From: Syngnathus acus
Taxonomy: Eukaryota; Chordata; Actinopteri; Syngnathiformes; Syngnathidae
NCBI RefSeq assembly: GCF_901709675.1
Contig: NC_051101.1
Location: 1,730,501 to 1,794,500 of the forward strand
DNA: 64,000 nucleotides
Reading direction: 5' to 3'
This document shows positions 48,801-59,509 of the stretch, piece by piece. Positions within the stretch are counted from its first letter, which is position 1. Each line of letters starts with the position of its first letter. The translations under genes and the position numbers were made by a program. The notes under the pieces were generated by a model, which ran no database searches, was not told the origin of the DNA, and worked only from the letters and a program-made list of their open reading frames with translations.

Positions 48801-49832
48801 AGCTCGGCAGTTGGAAGGAAGTGGGCTGGATGCGCTCGGAGGTGAAGAAGCTTTTGTTTGTTGGTCCCAGCGCTGCCGCCCAGCCAAGCACCGCCATTTT
48901 GCTCTCATTGCACCAATAAAACCTAAGTGTAGGATTTTGGATCGTGTGACTTCATTTGGAATTTGAACAATCGTACGGGGAGACTGACTTTAAGGTGGTT
49001 GTGTTACATTTAAGGTGCCGCTGATCAAAGGAGCCCCTCCTCATTTGAATCTATTTTTCAACTGTTTACCACTTTTTGTCCTCCATTTTTGACACTATTA
49101 ACCCTCATGTCGTCCTGCATGCTAGGTGGCCCCTGCTACACCAAACCGCCATCCCTGCTGGGAGCGTACCCCCGCAGCCCACCCTTCGACTACCCGTGGG
49201 GCTTTAACCCCTACCTGCCGGGGGCCTTCTCCCTCAACAACTGCCCCAAACTGCCCCCTGGCTCCCTCTACCCCTCCCAGTTCTACCCCGGCCCTTTGCC
49301 CGGTGGCCTCTCTCAGCTGCCCCACCCTTTCTCCAACCTGCTGCCCCCAGGGGAGGCCGGCGGGGGTGGCACCAACAGTGCAGCGGCAGCGGTGTCAGCA
49401 GGGGGACGACCCGGGCCTCTGCCCTACCAGGCTGGTCTGTCGCTGGGCCGCGCAGAGCTGGGCAACCCTCTGCTGGGCGGGGAGCGCGCCCGGGCCACGC
49501 CCCCCAGCCTGGGCCCCGGGCGCCAGAGCCCCACAGAAAGGCGGGGCGGCATCAAGCGTGACGCTGAGTCGGACTCGGATCTGGAGATCACCGACCTGAG
49601 TGACTGCAGCTCAGATAACGAGCATGATTTTGCTGTTGCCAAAGACGCCGCGTCGGGGGGGAAGAAGCCGGGGACGGCGGCGGTCTTGCCCATGCCGCCC
49701 ATTTCCTCCCTGCCGCCGCCCGTGTCCACCCACCCTCTCAAGGGCCTGATGCCCCTCACGCCGCCACCGCCGCCCTCCATTTTGCATGAGCACCACAGGG
49801 AGGCAGAGACCCTCAAAATGATCCATAGCTAA
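43687..49832 (+). CDS. erfl3: ETS-domain transcriptional repressor, ERF-like (complete, 5 coding exons)
   Basis: Exons 43687-43747, 44740-44974, 46067-46244, 47772-47901 and 49126-49832 join in frame, all at GT-AG borders, to 436 residues. Residues 1-20 begin MDCNCVSD and lead into [20 protein letters not shown]. The winged-helix ETS domain runs from about 39 to 125 and keeps LWHFILELL, the DNA-reading SRALRYYYNKR helix and KRFTYKF. The rest is low-complexity: Pro/Tyr/Leu-rich at 203-275, Ala/Gly-rich at 280-330, then an acidic Ser/Asp block at 350-372 with [15 protein letters not shown] proteins of this group bind GGAA sites in the nucleus and repress transcription. The N-terminus and acidic block match my recollection of human ERFL better than ERF, ETV3 or ETV3L. 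ERF is longer and starts MKTPADT. The fish symbol erfl3 is likely but not verified. Confidence 0.9.
43748..44739 (+). other. Intron 1 of the ERF-like gene
   Basis: GT...AG bounded, 992 bp, phase 1. It holds a forward CTCF-like motif (43908-43921) and a GGATAAAGAAT module (43953-43990). No other exon is apparent. Confidence 0.85.
43908..43921 (+). promoter_or_regulatory. CTCF-like motif, forward, in intron 1
   Basis: CCACCAGGAGGCAG matches the CTCF core and sits 160 bp after exon 1. It is followed 45 bp later by the dispersed GGATAAAGAAT module, the same order as at 7887/7989. Confidence 0.5.
44740..44974 (+). CDS. erfl3: ERF-like exon 2 (ETS domain, first part)
   Basis: 235 nt after a CTGTGCAG acceptor, donor GTATTT. 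It encodes residues 21-99, including [50 protein letters not shown] and [14 protein letters not shown], ending inside the Arg codon before YYYNKR. The split at SRALR/YYYNKR is the family's usual exon border. Confidence 0.95.
45421..45500. promoter_or_regulatory. Intronic block dense in homeodomain-type TAATT sites
   Basis: About six TAATT/AATTA words in 80 bp, including an exact inverted pair GGCTAATTGT (45421-45430) and ACAATTAGCC (45449-45458) around a GGCCGGGCCC centre. Candidate enhancer by composition; function not shown. Confidence 0.35.
45757..45841. repeat. (CA)n microsatellite in intron 2
   Basis: Nearly pure CA array of about 40 units. Confidence 0.96.
45925..45998 (-). mobile_element. 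SINE head fragment, inverted
   Basis: Minus-strand reading gives a decayed tRNA-like head (TGAGTGGTTCACTCGTCTGC, then CTCACAGTCC and a B-box-like GTGTTTGAATCC). Confidence 0.55.
46067..46244 (+). CDS. erfl3: ERF-like exon 3 (ETS domain, end)
   Basis: 178 nt after TTTTTGCAG, donor GTACGC. It completes Arg99 and encodes [20 protein letters not shown], then [15 protein letters not shown] and a linker to residue 158, ending at a codon boundary. The basic KTKGKR stretch is the family's DNA-contact and nuclear-import region. Confidence 0.95.
46245..47771 (+). other. Intron 3 of the ERF-like gene
   Basis: 1527 bp, phase 0, no recognisable repeat of size. The sequence near 47190-47500 is GC-rich without a supported exon. 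Confidence 0.85.
47772..47901 (+). CDS. erfl3: ERF-like exon 4
   Basis: 130 nt after TTGGCCATGTAG, donor GTGAGA. It encodes residues 159-201 ([20 protein letters not shown], then a linker and [13 protein letters not shown]) plus one base of Gly202. The DKLRLD...FPFLGS part resembles human ERFL as I remember it, and this exon helps separate it from ERF. Confidence 0.88.
47902..49125 (+). other. Intron 4 of the ERF-like gene
   Basis: 1224 bp, phase 1, with a short CA run at 48395-48415 and a CTCC-rich tract at 48466-48490. No further exon recognised. Confidence 0.85.
49126..49832 (+). CDS. erfl3: ERF-like exon 5 (C-terminal, stop TAA)
   Basis: 707 nt after CATGCTAG, ending at TAA 49830-49832. 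It encodes residues 203-436: Pro/Tyr/Phe-rich [15 protein letters not shown] onward, an Ala/Gly-rich segment, [17 protein letters not shown], and a Pro-rich end closing with MIHS. Codon use is strongly GC-biased at third positions compared with flanking DNA, as expected for real coding sequence. Confidence 0.93.
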
Positions 49833-51190
49833 TACTTCAGTTTTGATTGCTCTGCTTTTCTGTCCTTTTGTCCACGTCCTCAACATCAGACATTTCCCCA
49901 AAATTTACAGCATAAAACTTAACTTCCCAGGGCCATTTGAATCTTCAAATCTACAAGAATGGCCTCGACTTGTTTCCTGTGCTTGAATCAACGTTCACAA
50001 AGACACGGGCAAATACTGCCCCCTGATGGTGGATTCAGTGGGATGTTGTTCAAATGACTTTCGTAGTCCTATGCTTGAAATGGTTGCTTCTGTTTCTGGT
50101 TGTTTTTTTTTTTTGTTTTTTTTGTATTTTATTTTGGTACATTTCTGGCAGTGTGACAACGTTTTGCTTTTGAATTTAATCCCAAAATCTTTTCATATCA
50201 TATGTTATTAGTATTTGATAAGTTATTTGTTTATTTTGGTCTTGGGTTCTATTGTGTCTTCAGTTATTTAAATTGACTTTGCCCCTAGGTGTGAGTGCGA
50301 GTGCGTAAAAAAAAAAACAAATGTTTAACAACATTGTATTATTTAGGGTTGATGTTAATATCATGTTCACCACGTTAATGGAAAACATTCGTCTTGTATT
50401 TTATTTCTTAATATATTTCAATTTGATTTCACACAAATTTATAATGATGTCTTTTGGTTTGCCAAATTATTTTATTGGAAGCTGCATTGAAAATGTAAAT
50501 TTTATATTCTTGCACATTCTGGGGGAGGAACAAAGTAAAGAAAAGCGCAAATATTTGAGATTTGTATGAATATTTGCGAGTGTGTGAGCGTGTGCGTGTG
50601 TGTGCATTTTAATATGTTGTATATTTAATGATGAGCACTTATGAGGAGAGCTAGCTGTATCGTGGTGATTTTATTCTGTATTTAATTCACTATTTGGTGG
50701 GGGGGATAAGGTTCTAAGCTTATGTGTATCTAAAGTTTCAATAATTCATAAGCAGATGTTTTCATATGATGAGCTTATTGGGATGCTTTCTGAGTTTTTA
50801 ATTGTGCCCTTTGGTCTTTCTTTTACACCCGAAATGTCCACCACGTAAATCCTTCGGGGTGCACAAAATATGCCAGGAGACTTATTTTTGTATTAGCATT
50901 CATCCAGTGTAAAGCTGTTTTTTAGTTTTACTTTAATTTAATTACATTCTCTGGAATTAAAAAAAAAAAACGAGCCACATTGTACTCTCTATTGTAAAGT
51001 ATCTGATGTGTCACACAAGCAACTGTAAATACTGTTTCCTGTGTGTGCGTGTGTGTGTGTGTGCGTGCGTGTGTGCGCGTGTGTGCGTACAATGCTTTGT
51101 TTCTGTAAAAAGGTCACATGGGGGGAAAAGATTAATATCATGAGAAGATGAAAAGCAATAAACTTAATTCTTTGGGAGAATGGACTTAAG
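49833..51190 (+). other. 3' UTR of the ERF-like gene with polyadenylation signal
   Basis: The sequence becomes AT-rich after the stop. AATAAA occurs at 51157-51162 in GAAAAGCAATAAACTTAATT; a second AATAAA lies near 51221. A Pumilio-like TGTAAATA occurs at 51024. It also includes a GT run (51040-51090) and a short piece of SINE body (50284-50306). The exact cleavage site is not determined. Confidence 0.65.
50018..50032 (-). promoter_or_regulatory. CTCF-like motif, reverse, in 3' UTR
   Basis: Minus-strand CCACCATCAGGGGGC fits the CTCF core. It points toward the forward motif in intron 1. Confidence 0.45.
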
Positions 51191-52000
51191 TTGTCACTGA
51201 TTTATCTGCTGCTGCCTGCCAAATAAATCTGTTTTGGCTCCATGAAACTACAAAACTACACAAAATTCCTCGTGCTTCACTCACCAGTTCCAATTCAGCG
51301 ATAGTGTGAATGGTTTTCGGGCTCAATATTTGCCTTTGATTGACAGGCAACTTATTAATTGCAATTTTTAAATAGGAAAACGCTTTTCATCAAACAGCAA
51401 GCCTATCGTGGCCATGCCGTTGTTGATGCGCCAGGGAGCGACAAACGCCGTTGAAACGAAACCTGAGTGCGGTTGCGTTGGCGTCGCTGCCGTGGTAAAC
51501 GTCTAAAAATAAATCTTGAAATCTTGATCGTGCCAAAAGTTGAAATAATGTTTGTTATACATGAGTCATTTCTAACTGTTATGGGGCAAAAATGTAATTT
51601 AAAGAGGGGCAATTATCTCGCAGCCGACGTTCAGTTAGGGTGGAACTTTTTTAATCCGACGAGACACTGATTAAAATAATTATTACAAGCAATAAAACAC
51701 ATAATAGCGACAGTTTTCTAAATCATAATTTCCATTGGTAGTTGAAAAACACCTAGAATGGTTATTCAAAAATGTTTTTTTTTAACAGTGTTCAGTCAAA
51801 GAGGGAATATTTAGTGTGTGACACAATGCGGAAGCGACTCATTTTACGGTGTTTTTAAAATAAAACAAACAAACTTTTTCGTGAGGCATCATAAACTCTC
51901 CGGTCGTAATGTGGTGTTATAAAATACAATATTCATATGACTATAATTTACTAACGGTTTCACTGAGTGAGTAAGTATTCGTGTACTTCCGCGTACAATG
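51191..52000. other. Short intergenic gap between the two genes
   Basis: Under 1 kb between the last polyadenylation signals and the putative ARHGEF1 leader. AT-rich, no gene seen. Confidence 0.5.
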
Positions 52001-52139
52001 TTTTTTCTTTTTTACCGTCCTCCCCCCCGTCCAGCCCCCACCTTTGCTCACTTCACTTCACTTGATGACACACGACAACTTTTTCCCTACACGAAACACG
52101 ATTTAGGCGCTCGGACGGACGTTTTCTCCCTCTTTGCGG
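52001..52139 (+). other. Candidate non-coding first exon / promoter of the RhoGEF gene
   Basis: CTCTTTGCGG/GTGAGTAAAG at 52139/52140 is a strong donor. It is preceded by a pyrimidine-rich, moderately CpG-rich stretch (GGCGCTCGGACGGACG) and followed by CpG-rich DNA at 52255-52320. Position and orientation suit a 5' UTR exon of the downstream gene, whose first recognised coding exon has an acceptor at 62671. The 5' boundary is arbitrary. Confidence 0.4.
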
Positions 52140-53014
52140 GTGAGTAAAGCTTTTAAACATAACCATCGGCGAGATGTTTGTTGGACCTTTTTTAAAAAAA
52201 TGCTGGAAAAAGGTGACCACGAAGGTGTGTTTTTTTCCCCCCTCTGACAAATCCCCCAGCACGATAACGCTACGCCGACCGGGGGCTTTCGCCGGGCTAC
52301 ACTGCCTTATGTGCGACTCTGTTTTGTAAATATAAACGATTTAATAAAACGGTTCGTTTTGATGACACCTTTCAAGCCTCAAAGCACGAAGTACTGGGAT
52401 TGTCACATGTGGATATTTGTGCTAGGAGGCGTTTGTGTGTTCTGGTGTCGTTGATGTTTAGATCAAAGGGCGAGTTGCATTTAGGTCTCTGAAAAATCAT
52501 CGGAATTCACAGAGTTGCTGGAGTTTGGGACTGACAGCTGATTGGGAGAATTGTCTTGTTGATCATTTATTATTTGTAGTGTGACAGCCAGGCCATCAGT
52601 ATGCCTGCCCCACTGTGGCACATGACAAAGGATATGAAACCTGCAAACGGTGGGCTAAATGCGGCCAGAGCGTTTTCTTACATTGTTTATATTATTGATT
52701 TTATCATTATATTCAGCAAATATAACAAATTTCAATTTAAAAAATATTTAGAGTATTCTAAATTAATATGAAACTTAAGTTTTCTTAATTTCCTGCCTGT
52801 CAAAAAAAAAAAAACAGTAAAACCTGATTTGAAGCTTTATTGAAAAGTCCTAAAGGTTTGAACCCCTGAAATGCTCATTGAGCCCAACAAACGTTTGCTA
52901 ATTGTTCTTCATCATACTTTAAGTACGACCCAGAAACAAAATGGCTACCTTGCATAGCCTAGTTAAAGATGCAGACGAGATCAATAAGGAGCGTCTGCAT
53001 AATATTGATTGCTG

Positions 53015-53281
<267 letters not shown>

Positions 53282-53769
53282 TGTCTCTCCTCTCAGGAAG
53301 CGTCAGTGAGCGCATAATTGGTCTCAATAAGCACAGTTAGTCAGTCCACGCTTTGCTTCATCATTGAGCATTTTGCTAATTTTGCTCTCCCGCAATGCTG
53401 CTTGCAGCTGATGGCGGGCGTAGCAACTTCCCGTCAGAGAGTCGAGGGGTAGCAAGTTGGTGGCACCGCCTGGGCGCTGGCTCAACAAGTGGCGGCTTGT
53501 GTGCAGCGTAAAGGCCTCCTTCTCTTCCTTTTAAAGGAATGTTGGCTGTTTTGTCCCACTTCGGTACCTCTGCCGTGTCGTAAAACTTGGGCCGCCGTGA
53601 GGATAAACAGCAGCCGCGGAATTGTAGGTGGGGGGTTTCGGGGGTGATGTTCTCACAAGCTGACTCTGAGCATTAGCAGACGAGCTAATAATACAAACAC
53701 ATTTCTACACATGTAGCAGTTTGAGAGAGAGCTGACACAAAAATATTGTAGTCAAACAAAATAGTGTGC

Positions 53770-53783
53770 TGCCATCTAGTGGT
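53770..53783 (-). promoter_or_regulatory. CTCF-like motif, reverse
   Basis: Minus-strand ACCACTAGATGGCA matches the CTCF core variant also seen at 22823. Confidence 0.45.
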
Positions 53784-54244
53784 CGACATTAAGATTACAC
53801 CCTAAATAAACAGGAAGCAGATCAACATAGTTATCACCTGCTTGTTTAATTTCACGCTTGATGAGTGAAAATCAATTTAGTGGTTTCTGTATCAAGAAGA
53901 CGAGAGGTCAGCACAAACGACTTCCCTGGTTTCATCCGCGTTGCTTGGCCAGGATCGTCACCCGTCCGTCCCACTTAGCGCTCTGGAAAAGCCAGAAAAT
54001 GGAAAGACTTACTACCCCGGCTGTCATGCGGAGTCTTGCGGCGGCCAGTTAGGGGGAGCTGAAGCGAGATGCCAAGCGAGCGTGTGAGAATGAAGTCATT
54101 CATGGGAGGCCTGGAAAAAAACTAAAGTCCAAGGATGGCTGTTGAAAACTTGGTTATGCCTTAGCAAAGTTAGCATAGTTGAAAGCAAGTCAACAATGCA
54201 AAACGCTTTACAAATGGTTTGCATCGATAGTTGAGGTTTTAAAA

Positions 54245-54305
54245 GCGATGGACCCTCGTGAGGATAAGCGAAATCAGAAAATGGATGAATGGATTGATGG
54301 ATGGT
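54245..54305 (+). mobile_element. SINE tail fragment
   Basis: GACCCTCGTGAGGATAAGCG then AAATCAGAAAATGGATGAAT and GGAT repeats match the tail of the 9097-9458 SINE family. The head is absent. Confidence 0.75.
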
Positions 54306-54599
54306 AGATGATTGCATATATGTAGGCAGTCACTTACAGTGGTAGTGGAAGACAAAGCAATATTCTTGACTGAAATGTTACACTGCCTCCTACAGGCTGA
54401 GTTGTGTGTGTGTTTTTTACGTCAACAATACCTTTCCACTTAAAATGCTCTGACTTTTATAAAAGACTAGAAAATGCAATTTCTGTAGAAATTGCATGTG
54501 AAGGCGAAGAAGCTGAACAAATACTTGGGGAATGCTACAGAATGATGTCAAATGACAGTGAAGTTAAATCGGACAATACATGTAGAAGTGAGAGCAGAG

Positions 54600-55620
54600 A
54601 TTGAATGCCCCATAAAGAATGAATGGTGAAAAAAGTGAAATTTTGGGTAAAACAAATGGTCAAAAAAAAGAGTTGAAATATGGAATGAAACAAAAACTAC
54701 AGGTTAGTAACCCTCACTTTGGAATTCTAAAGTTGAAACCGGTTGAATCGGACAAAAAGTGTAAAAAGATAGTTAAAAGTAGTGCCAAAACTATTGGAAT
54801 TATGAACAAAATGAAAACTACATGTTAATAACCCATACTTTGTAATCCTAAAGTTGAAACCGGCTTGATTCAGGCCACTTCTGGTTTGTTTGGGGCACTT
54901 CTGGTTCAATGTAAGGCATTATTGGTTTGTTTGAGGCACTTCCTGTATGATTTGGGGCACTTCCGGTTCAATTTAGGGCACTTCCGGTTCAATAGTTTAA
55001 AGTTTGAATGGGTTGAATCGATTGAAAACTGTAGAAATTAGGAGGGAAAAACGAAATTATGTGAAATTTTGCAAAATTCTCCGGGAATTTTAAAGTCGAA
55101 AATGTGTCATTTGTGAATCGTAGGAAGTTTTGGAATAGGTAGGCATAAGATGAACAGTTTAAAGTTGGAACGGGTTGAATCGGTAGAGAAATGTAGAAAT
55201 TAAAAGGGGGAAATCAAAATTTTGTGAAATTTTGCAAAATTCTGTGGGAATTTTAACGTTGAAAATGTGAATTTTTTGTTAAGTGGAAAGTTTTGGAATT
55301 GGTAGGCATAAGATGAACAGTTTAAAGTTGTTTTTGTTGAATCGGTCAAGAAATGTAAAAATTAGAAGGGAAAAACGAAATTTAGCAAAATTCTGCAGGA
55401 AATTTAAAGTTGAAAAGGTGACATTTTTTAGTACGTTGTAAGTTTTAGAATCGGTAGGCAAAAGATGAACATTTTAAAGTTGGAACGAGTTGAATTGGTC
55501 AAGAAATGTAGAAATTAGAAGAGGAAAAAGTGAAATTTTGTGACATTTTGCGCAAATCTTTAACGTAAAAACATGAAATTATTGAATGTGGCAATTTTTG
55601 AAATGTTGAAAATCCTCCCC
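54600..55620. repeat. Degenerate satellite-like tandem repeats
   Basis: Three sub-blocks. At 54690-54860 a unit with CTAAAGTTGAAACCGG occurs twice (about 140-bp period). At 54875-54990 a short unit GGGGCACTTCYGGTTYAAT repeats about five times. At 54985-55620 a 155-167-bp unit with GATGAACAGTTTAAAGTTGG and GTAGAAATTAGAAGG repeats four times. Minus-strand open frames here reflect the repeat, not a protein. Confidence 0.8.
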
Positions 55621-57551
55621 AATGTGATTTGGATGTGCTGAATGATTTCAAGCTGGAACAATGTAAATGTGAAATGTTGAATGTGCCATTAAGAATGAAC
55701 GGGGAAATTTTGCCGTGAATTTTGCGAAAACGGAAAAGTTTTGGAATTAGAAAAAAATGGAAGCACTCATCACTGAATATTTGGAATATGTTGAAATTGG
55801 AATGAGGTGACTCGGATGAAGTATGTGGAAGTAGTAGCGGGACAAAAAAGTGTGTCAACCCAAAAAAGTAGATGAACATATGTGTGAAGGCCTTCGTCTT
55901 CAGACTAAATATGTTTTTTCAAATCTTAAGTTAAGTTGTTTCAAGTCTTAAGTTGTTTTCAAAATGTTCAAAGCGCTAAATCGACCGATTAAATTGCTCG
56001 GACGTTTAATTTAACATCAGTACCATAAATGAAAGGACTGCCTTGATCTGAATCCGTTCTATTACGTAGACCGCCCTAGCCCAGAAGAGGGAAAGCCATT
56101 CATCGCAATACCAACATATATTCCCCCCCGACACAAAGCTCTGCAAAATCTTTCGGTTTGGTGTGAGTTTAGCGTAGCCACATAACGTCCTTGGTGGCAA
56201 AAATCGTTTCTACATGGGCACTATGTAAAAGCAAAGGAAATCCAGACACACTAGCCAGACTTATAAATAAACGACTCACTCATAGTGTGTGTGTTTGGCC
56301 TCAGCAATTAGGCCTACATGCACACACGGAAGCAGTTAGAGCAAGGGAAGTGCCAATCGGTGCCAGTCGATGGCTCCTGGCCTATCAAATGTTTCCATGG
56401 AGCCAGTGACCTCCATGTAGCTGCAGTGGGGGTTGTGGAAGAATGAAATGTTCTCTGGATGGAAGAAGAAAAAGAACAGAAAATGACCATAAAAAATCAT
56501 GAATCCAGATAGATGTGAAATAAACAGCATTTAATATCATTGAGCTCAAAATACAATCATGACAAAATTAACAGAACCATTTGTAGTTCTCTGCAGAGGA
56601 TAAAGAACATATGAATTACAATCCGTTGAAGGGTCAAAGCGTGGCAACCTACTGTATTAGCAATAGCATTAAGCTAGCAAACTGAAAGGCCAAGTTGGTT
56701 GTTCTTCTGTTTTCTTGAAACTATAGCTGACAAACTACGTTTTAAAATTTTTATTGCTTTCTCTGCCTATTAACATTGATTGGACAGGCCAGGTGTCCCT
56801 AATGTAACGTCCCGCCAGCGCCACAGCGGCCGGCCGGGCGGCGCTTTGTTTTTTACCGGCTGTCGAAGCGGCGGTGAGATTTCTGGGATAGCTTTGCCCT
56901 TTGTGTGCAGCGCGCATGCGCACAGACGAATGGACGTTGGCTGGTGTTTGTCGGGGGCGGGGGGCATATCCAGAAGCAGGTTATCCCTCCCTCTATGACT
57001 TTTTTCCCTCCACAATCTTTTTGAAAAATTTCCAACTTTTTGTTCCTCAGAGCTCCAAATGTTTCCCCGACTTGTGGCAAAAGAACACTGCCGCAGAACG
57101 CGCCTCTGGCGCTGCCGTTGCCGCTGGCGCGTTCACTGAGCCGAGGCGCACGAGGCAGGAAGCAGCTGCACTTGTGAAAGATGTTTTGTGTTGCCCCTCA
57201 CTTTTTCCAACTCAACGTGAGCACGTTACTTTTAAATTGCCCGGCCGCCACTTGGCCGAGTGAGCTTTTGTTTCCAGCCAGCCGAAGCCGCCACTTTTCA
57301 TTTTGTGTGACATAACACTTGTTTGGAGGAACTTTGTGAAATTGCCGTAGCGAGACAGTAAAGATATTGGAAATCACAATCACAACATTAAGGGAAGAAA
57401 AAAATCTTGATGCGTCATTTGAAAAAAATAGTTGACGACAAAGGCAAAAAAAAAACATTGGCTCGTATCTCAAGGCGCCACACACTGTACCTGCCATGTA
57501 ATGCGTGCATAAAACGTCCCTGCTGCTCTTATGTAACAGCATGCTGAACAG

Positions 57552-57556
<5 letters not shown>

Positions 57557-57603
<47 letters not shown>
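57557..57603. repeat. (CA)n microsatellite
   Basis: Pure CA array of about 23 units. Confidence 0.95.
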
Positions 57604-57605
<2 letters not shown>

Positions 57606-58194
57606 AGAGGCAGCAGTGTGTTTTCACTGAGGTGTTAGCTTACGTCACCTCTGCCAACTGCAGCCAAAAAGCATTTGTTCCCCGGTGGAAGCGTTTAGTG
57701 TGTTTGTGAAGAGAGGACATTGTTCATGTTCACGTGCTTCCTTCCTCTACGCCCACCCCCATGCAAACATTTTCAGGTGATTCTTTTTCCTGCACTTGAC
57801 CTCATCTGCCTTGTTGTTGTTTTCCTCCTGATTTTTGTGTCGTCCCTGGTCTGCAACGACCCGCACCCCCACCCTTGCTTTACTCCCTCTCTCTCCCCCT
57901 CTCTGTGTTTAGTCTATGAGGGCCGTGGGGGGTAGCGTTCGTCCCAAAAGCTGTGAAAAAAAAAAAATGTGCTGAAGGTCCTGAAAGGCAGTAAAAAAAG
58001 AATACAGTATACATCAATGCTTCGCAATTATTTTCTCTTTTGTGTTCTTCTGAGGAAGAAGAAAATAATTTAGCCCCCACCACCCCCAACTCTCTGCTGC
58101 GACCATAAATGTTCTCAGTTGTCTATAAAATTATTAATACTCCTCTGCACAATATTGAATTCTTAGTAACATGAAAGAAAACCAAAAAGAAATA

Positions 58195-59505
58195 CCGTAT
58201 TGGCCTGAATATAAGATGATGTTTTTTGCATTGAAATAAGACTGAGAAAGTGGGGGTCGTCTTACATTTGGGGTCTAGACATTATAACCATTCACAACAC
58301 GAGATGGCGCCAAATATCTTTAAAGTGAAGTTACGTCACCGCACCTTAAGTCTCGCGTGAGTTACCTCAGCTTATCGCGATTGTTAGAGCTTGTGCGCAG
58401 CGGTAAGTTAAAGGTTGCAGGTATCGACTGAGTATGTTGCTGTGATCGTGTACGTCCTTGACTCAAAGTGAATATATACGTTTCATTGTTACTACTGTCC
58501 ACTGTTGTGCCGTTTGTCCGATCGTGGTTTGCTTCGTGTGCGCGCCGTTTGATTGACAGTCCGGCACGCTCCTTTAAATTTGCCTTGCATCGTACGAGTA
58601 GCCGTTACGCAGCAGCACGGCGACTAACGGTTGCCAGCAAATGTATTTTGTTGTCTCGATGACTTATGTTTGGTGTGTTGCCAAGAGTGTTTCATTTATG
58701 GTTATTTAGTATAGCGGAACCGTTTCGCGCAGTTAGTTATATAATGTGTGCCGTCTGCGAGTGTTGTGTGACGTCAGAAGTTGAGCGTTGATTTACGTGC
58801 TGTAATTCTGTCTGTTGCAGAACCACACTCACACACCCCACAAACCACACACACCCTTCACACACTTCACACAATTTTTGCCAGTTTGCCTGTATGCCCC
58901 TATGAGCCACAGTGCCTGCTACTTTTTTGCCAATAATTCAGTAAAGCAATCAAAACTGAACCACGTCTTCCCTCCTGTGTTCTAACCGACACCCGGGGGC
59001 GAAAAGAGCATAAGCATCCGAGCCAACCCCCAATACAGTCCTCAGGCTCCCCAACAATAGCGGTAGCAGTTTGCATTTTTTATTGCAATGCTTTTCCTTA
59101 TTCAGATTTGTTTCAAGACTACAGTTACAGTTAGACTTCACTTTGATGGTTAATGCAGTTATTGCAATTTTGTTGTTTTATCACAGTAGATTGGTTTATT
59201 TACATTTCATAAACCAGAAGCCATTCATTTACAAATGTGATTGCACTTTAGTTTACATATTTAAATGTTCAGATATTAGGATGTGATAGACAGTTTTTGC
59301 AAAATAACATGCTTTTTCTCTCGAATATATTGTTATAATCATTTGTTTCAGATGTACTGTAATTATTTTCCGTATAAAAATTTAATTTGGTGTTCAAAAA
59401 GTCTTTTTTCAAACTTGAGTCAAAAAGTCTTTTTTCAAATTTGAGTCTTGAAAAAGAGGGGGGTCGTCTTATAATCAGGGTCGTCTTATATTCGGGCCAA
59501 TACGG
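58195..59505 (+). mobile_element. 1.3-kb TIR element with TA duplication
   Basis: Left end CCGTATTGGCCTGAATATAA and right end complementary to CCGTATTGGCCCGAATATAA are flanked by TA at 58193-58194 and 59506-59507. GTCGTCTTA words recur inside both ends (subterminal repeats), the same architecture as the 801-bp element at 35680 but with different sequence. The interior carries a GAGATGGCGCCAAA motif and a CACA-rich stretch (58825-58880). No transposase frame was recognised. Confidence 0.85.
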
Positions 59506-59509
59506 TATC

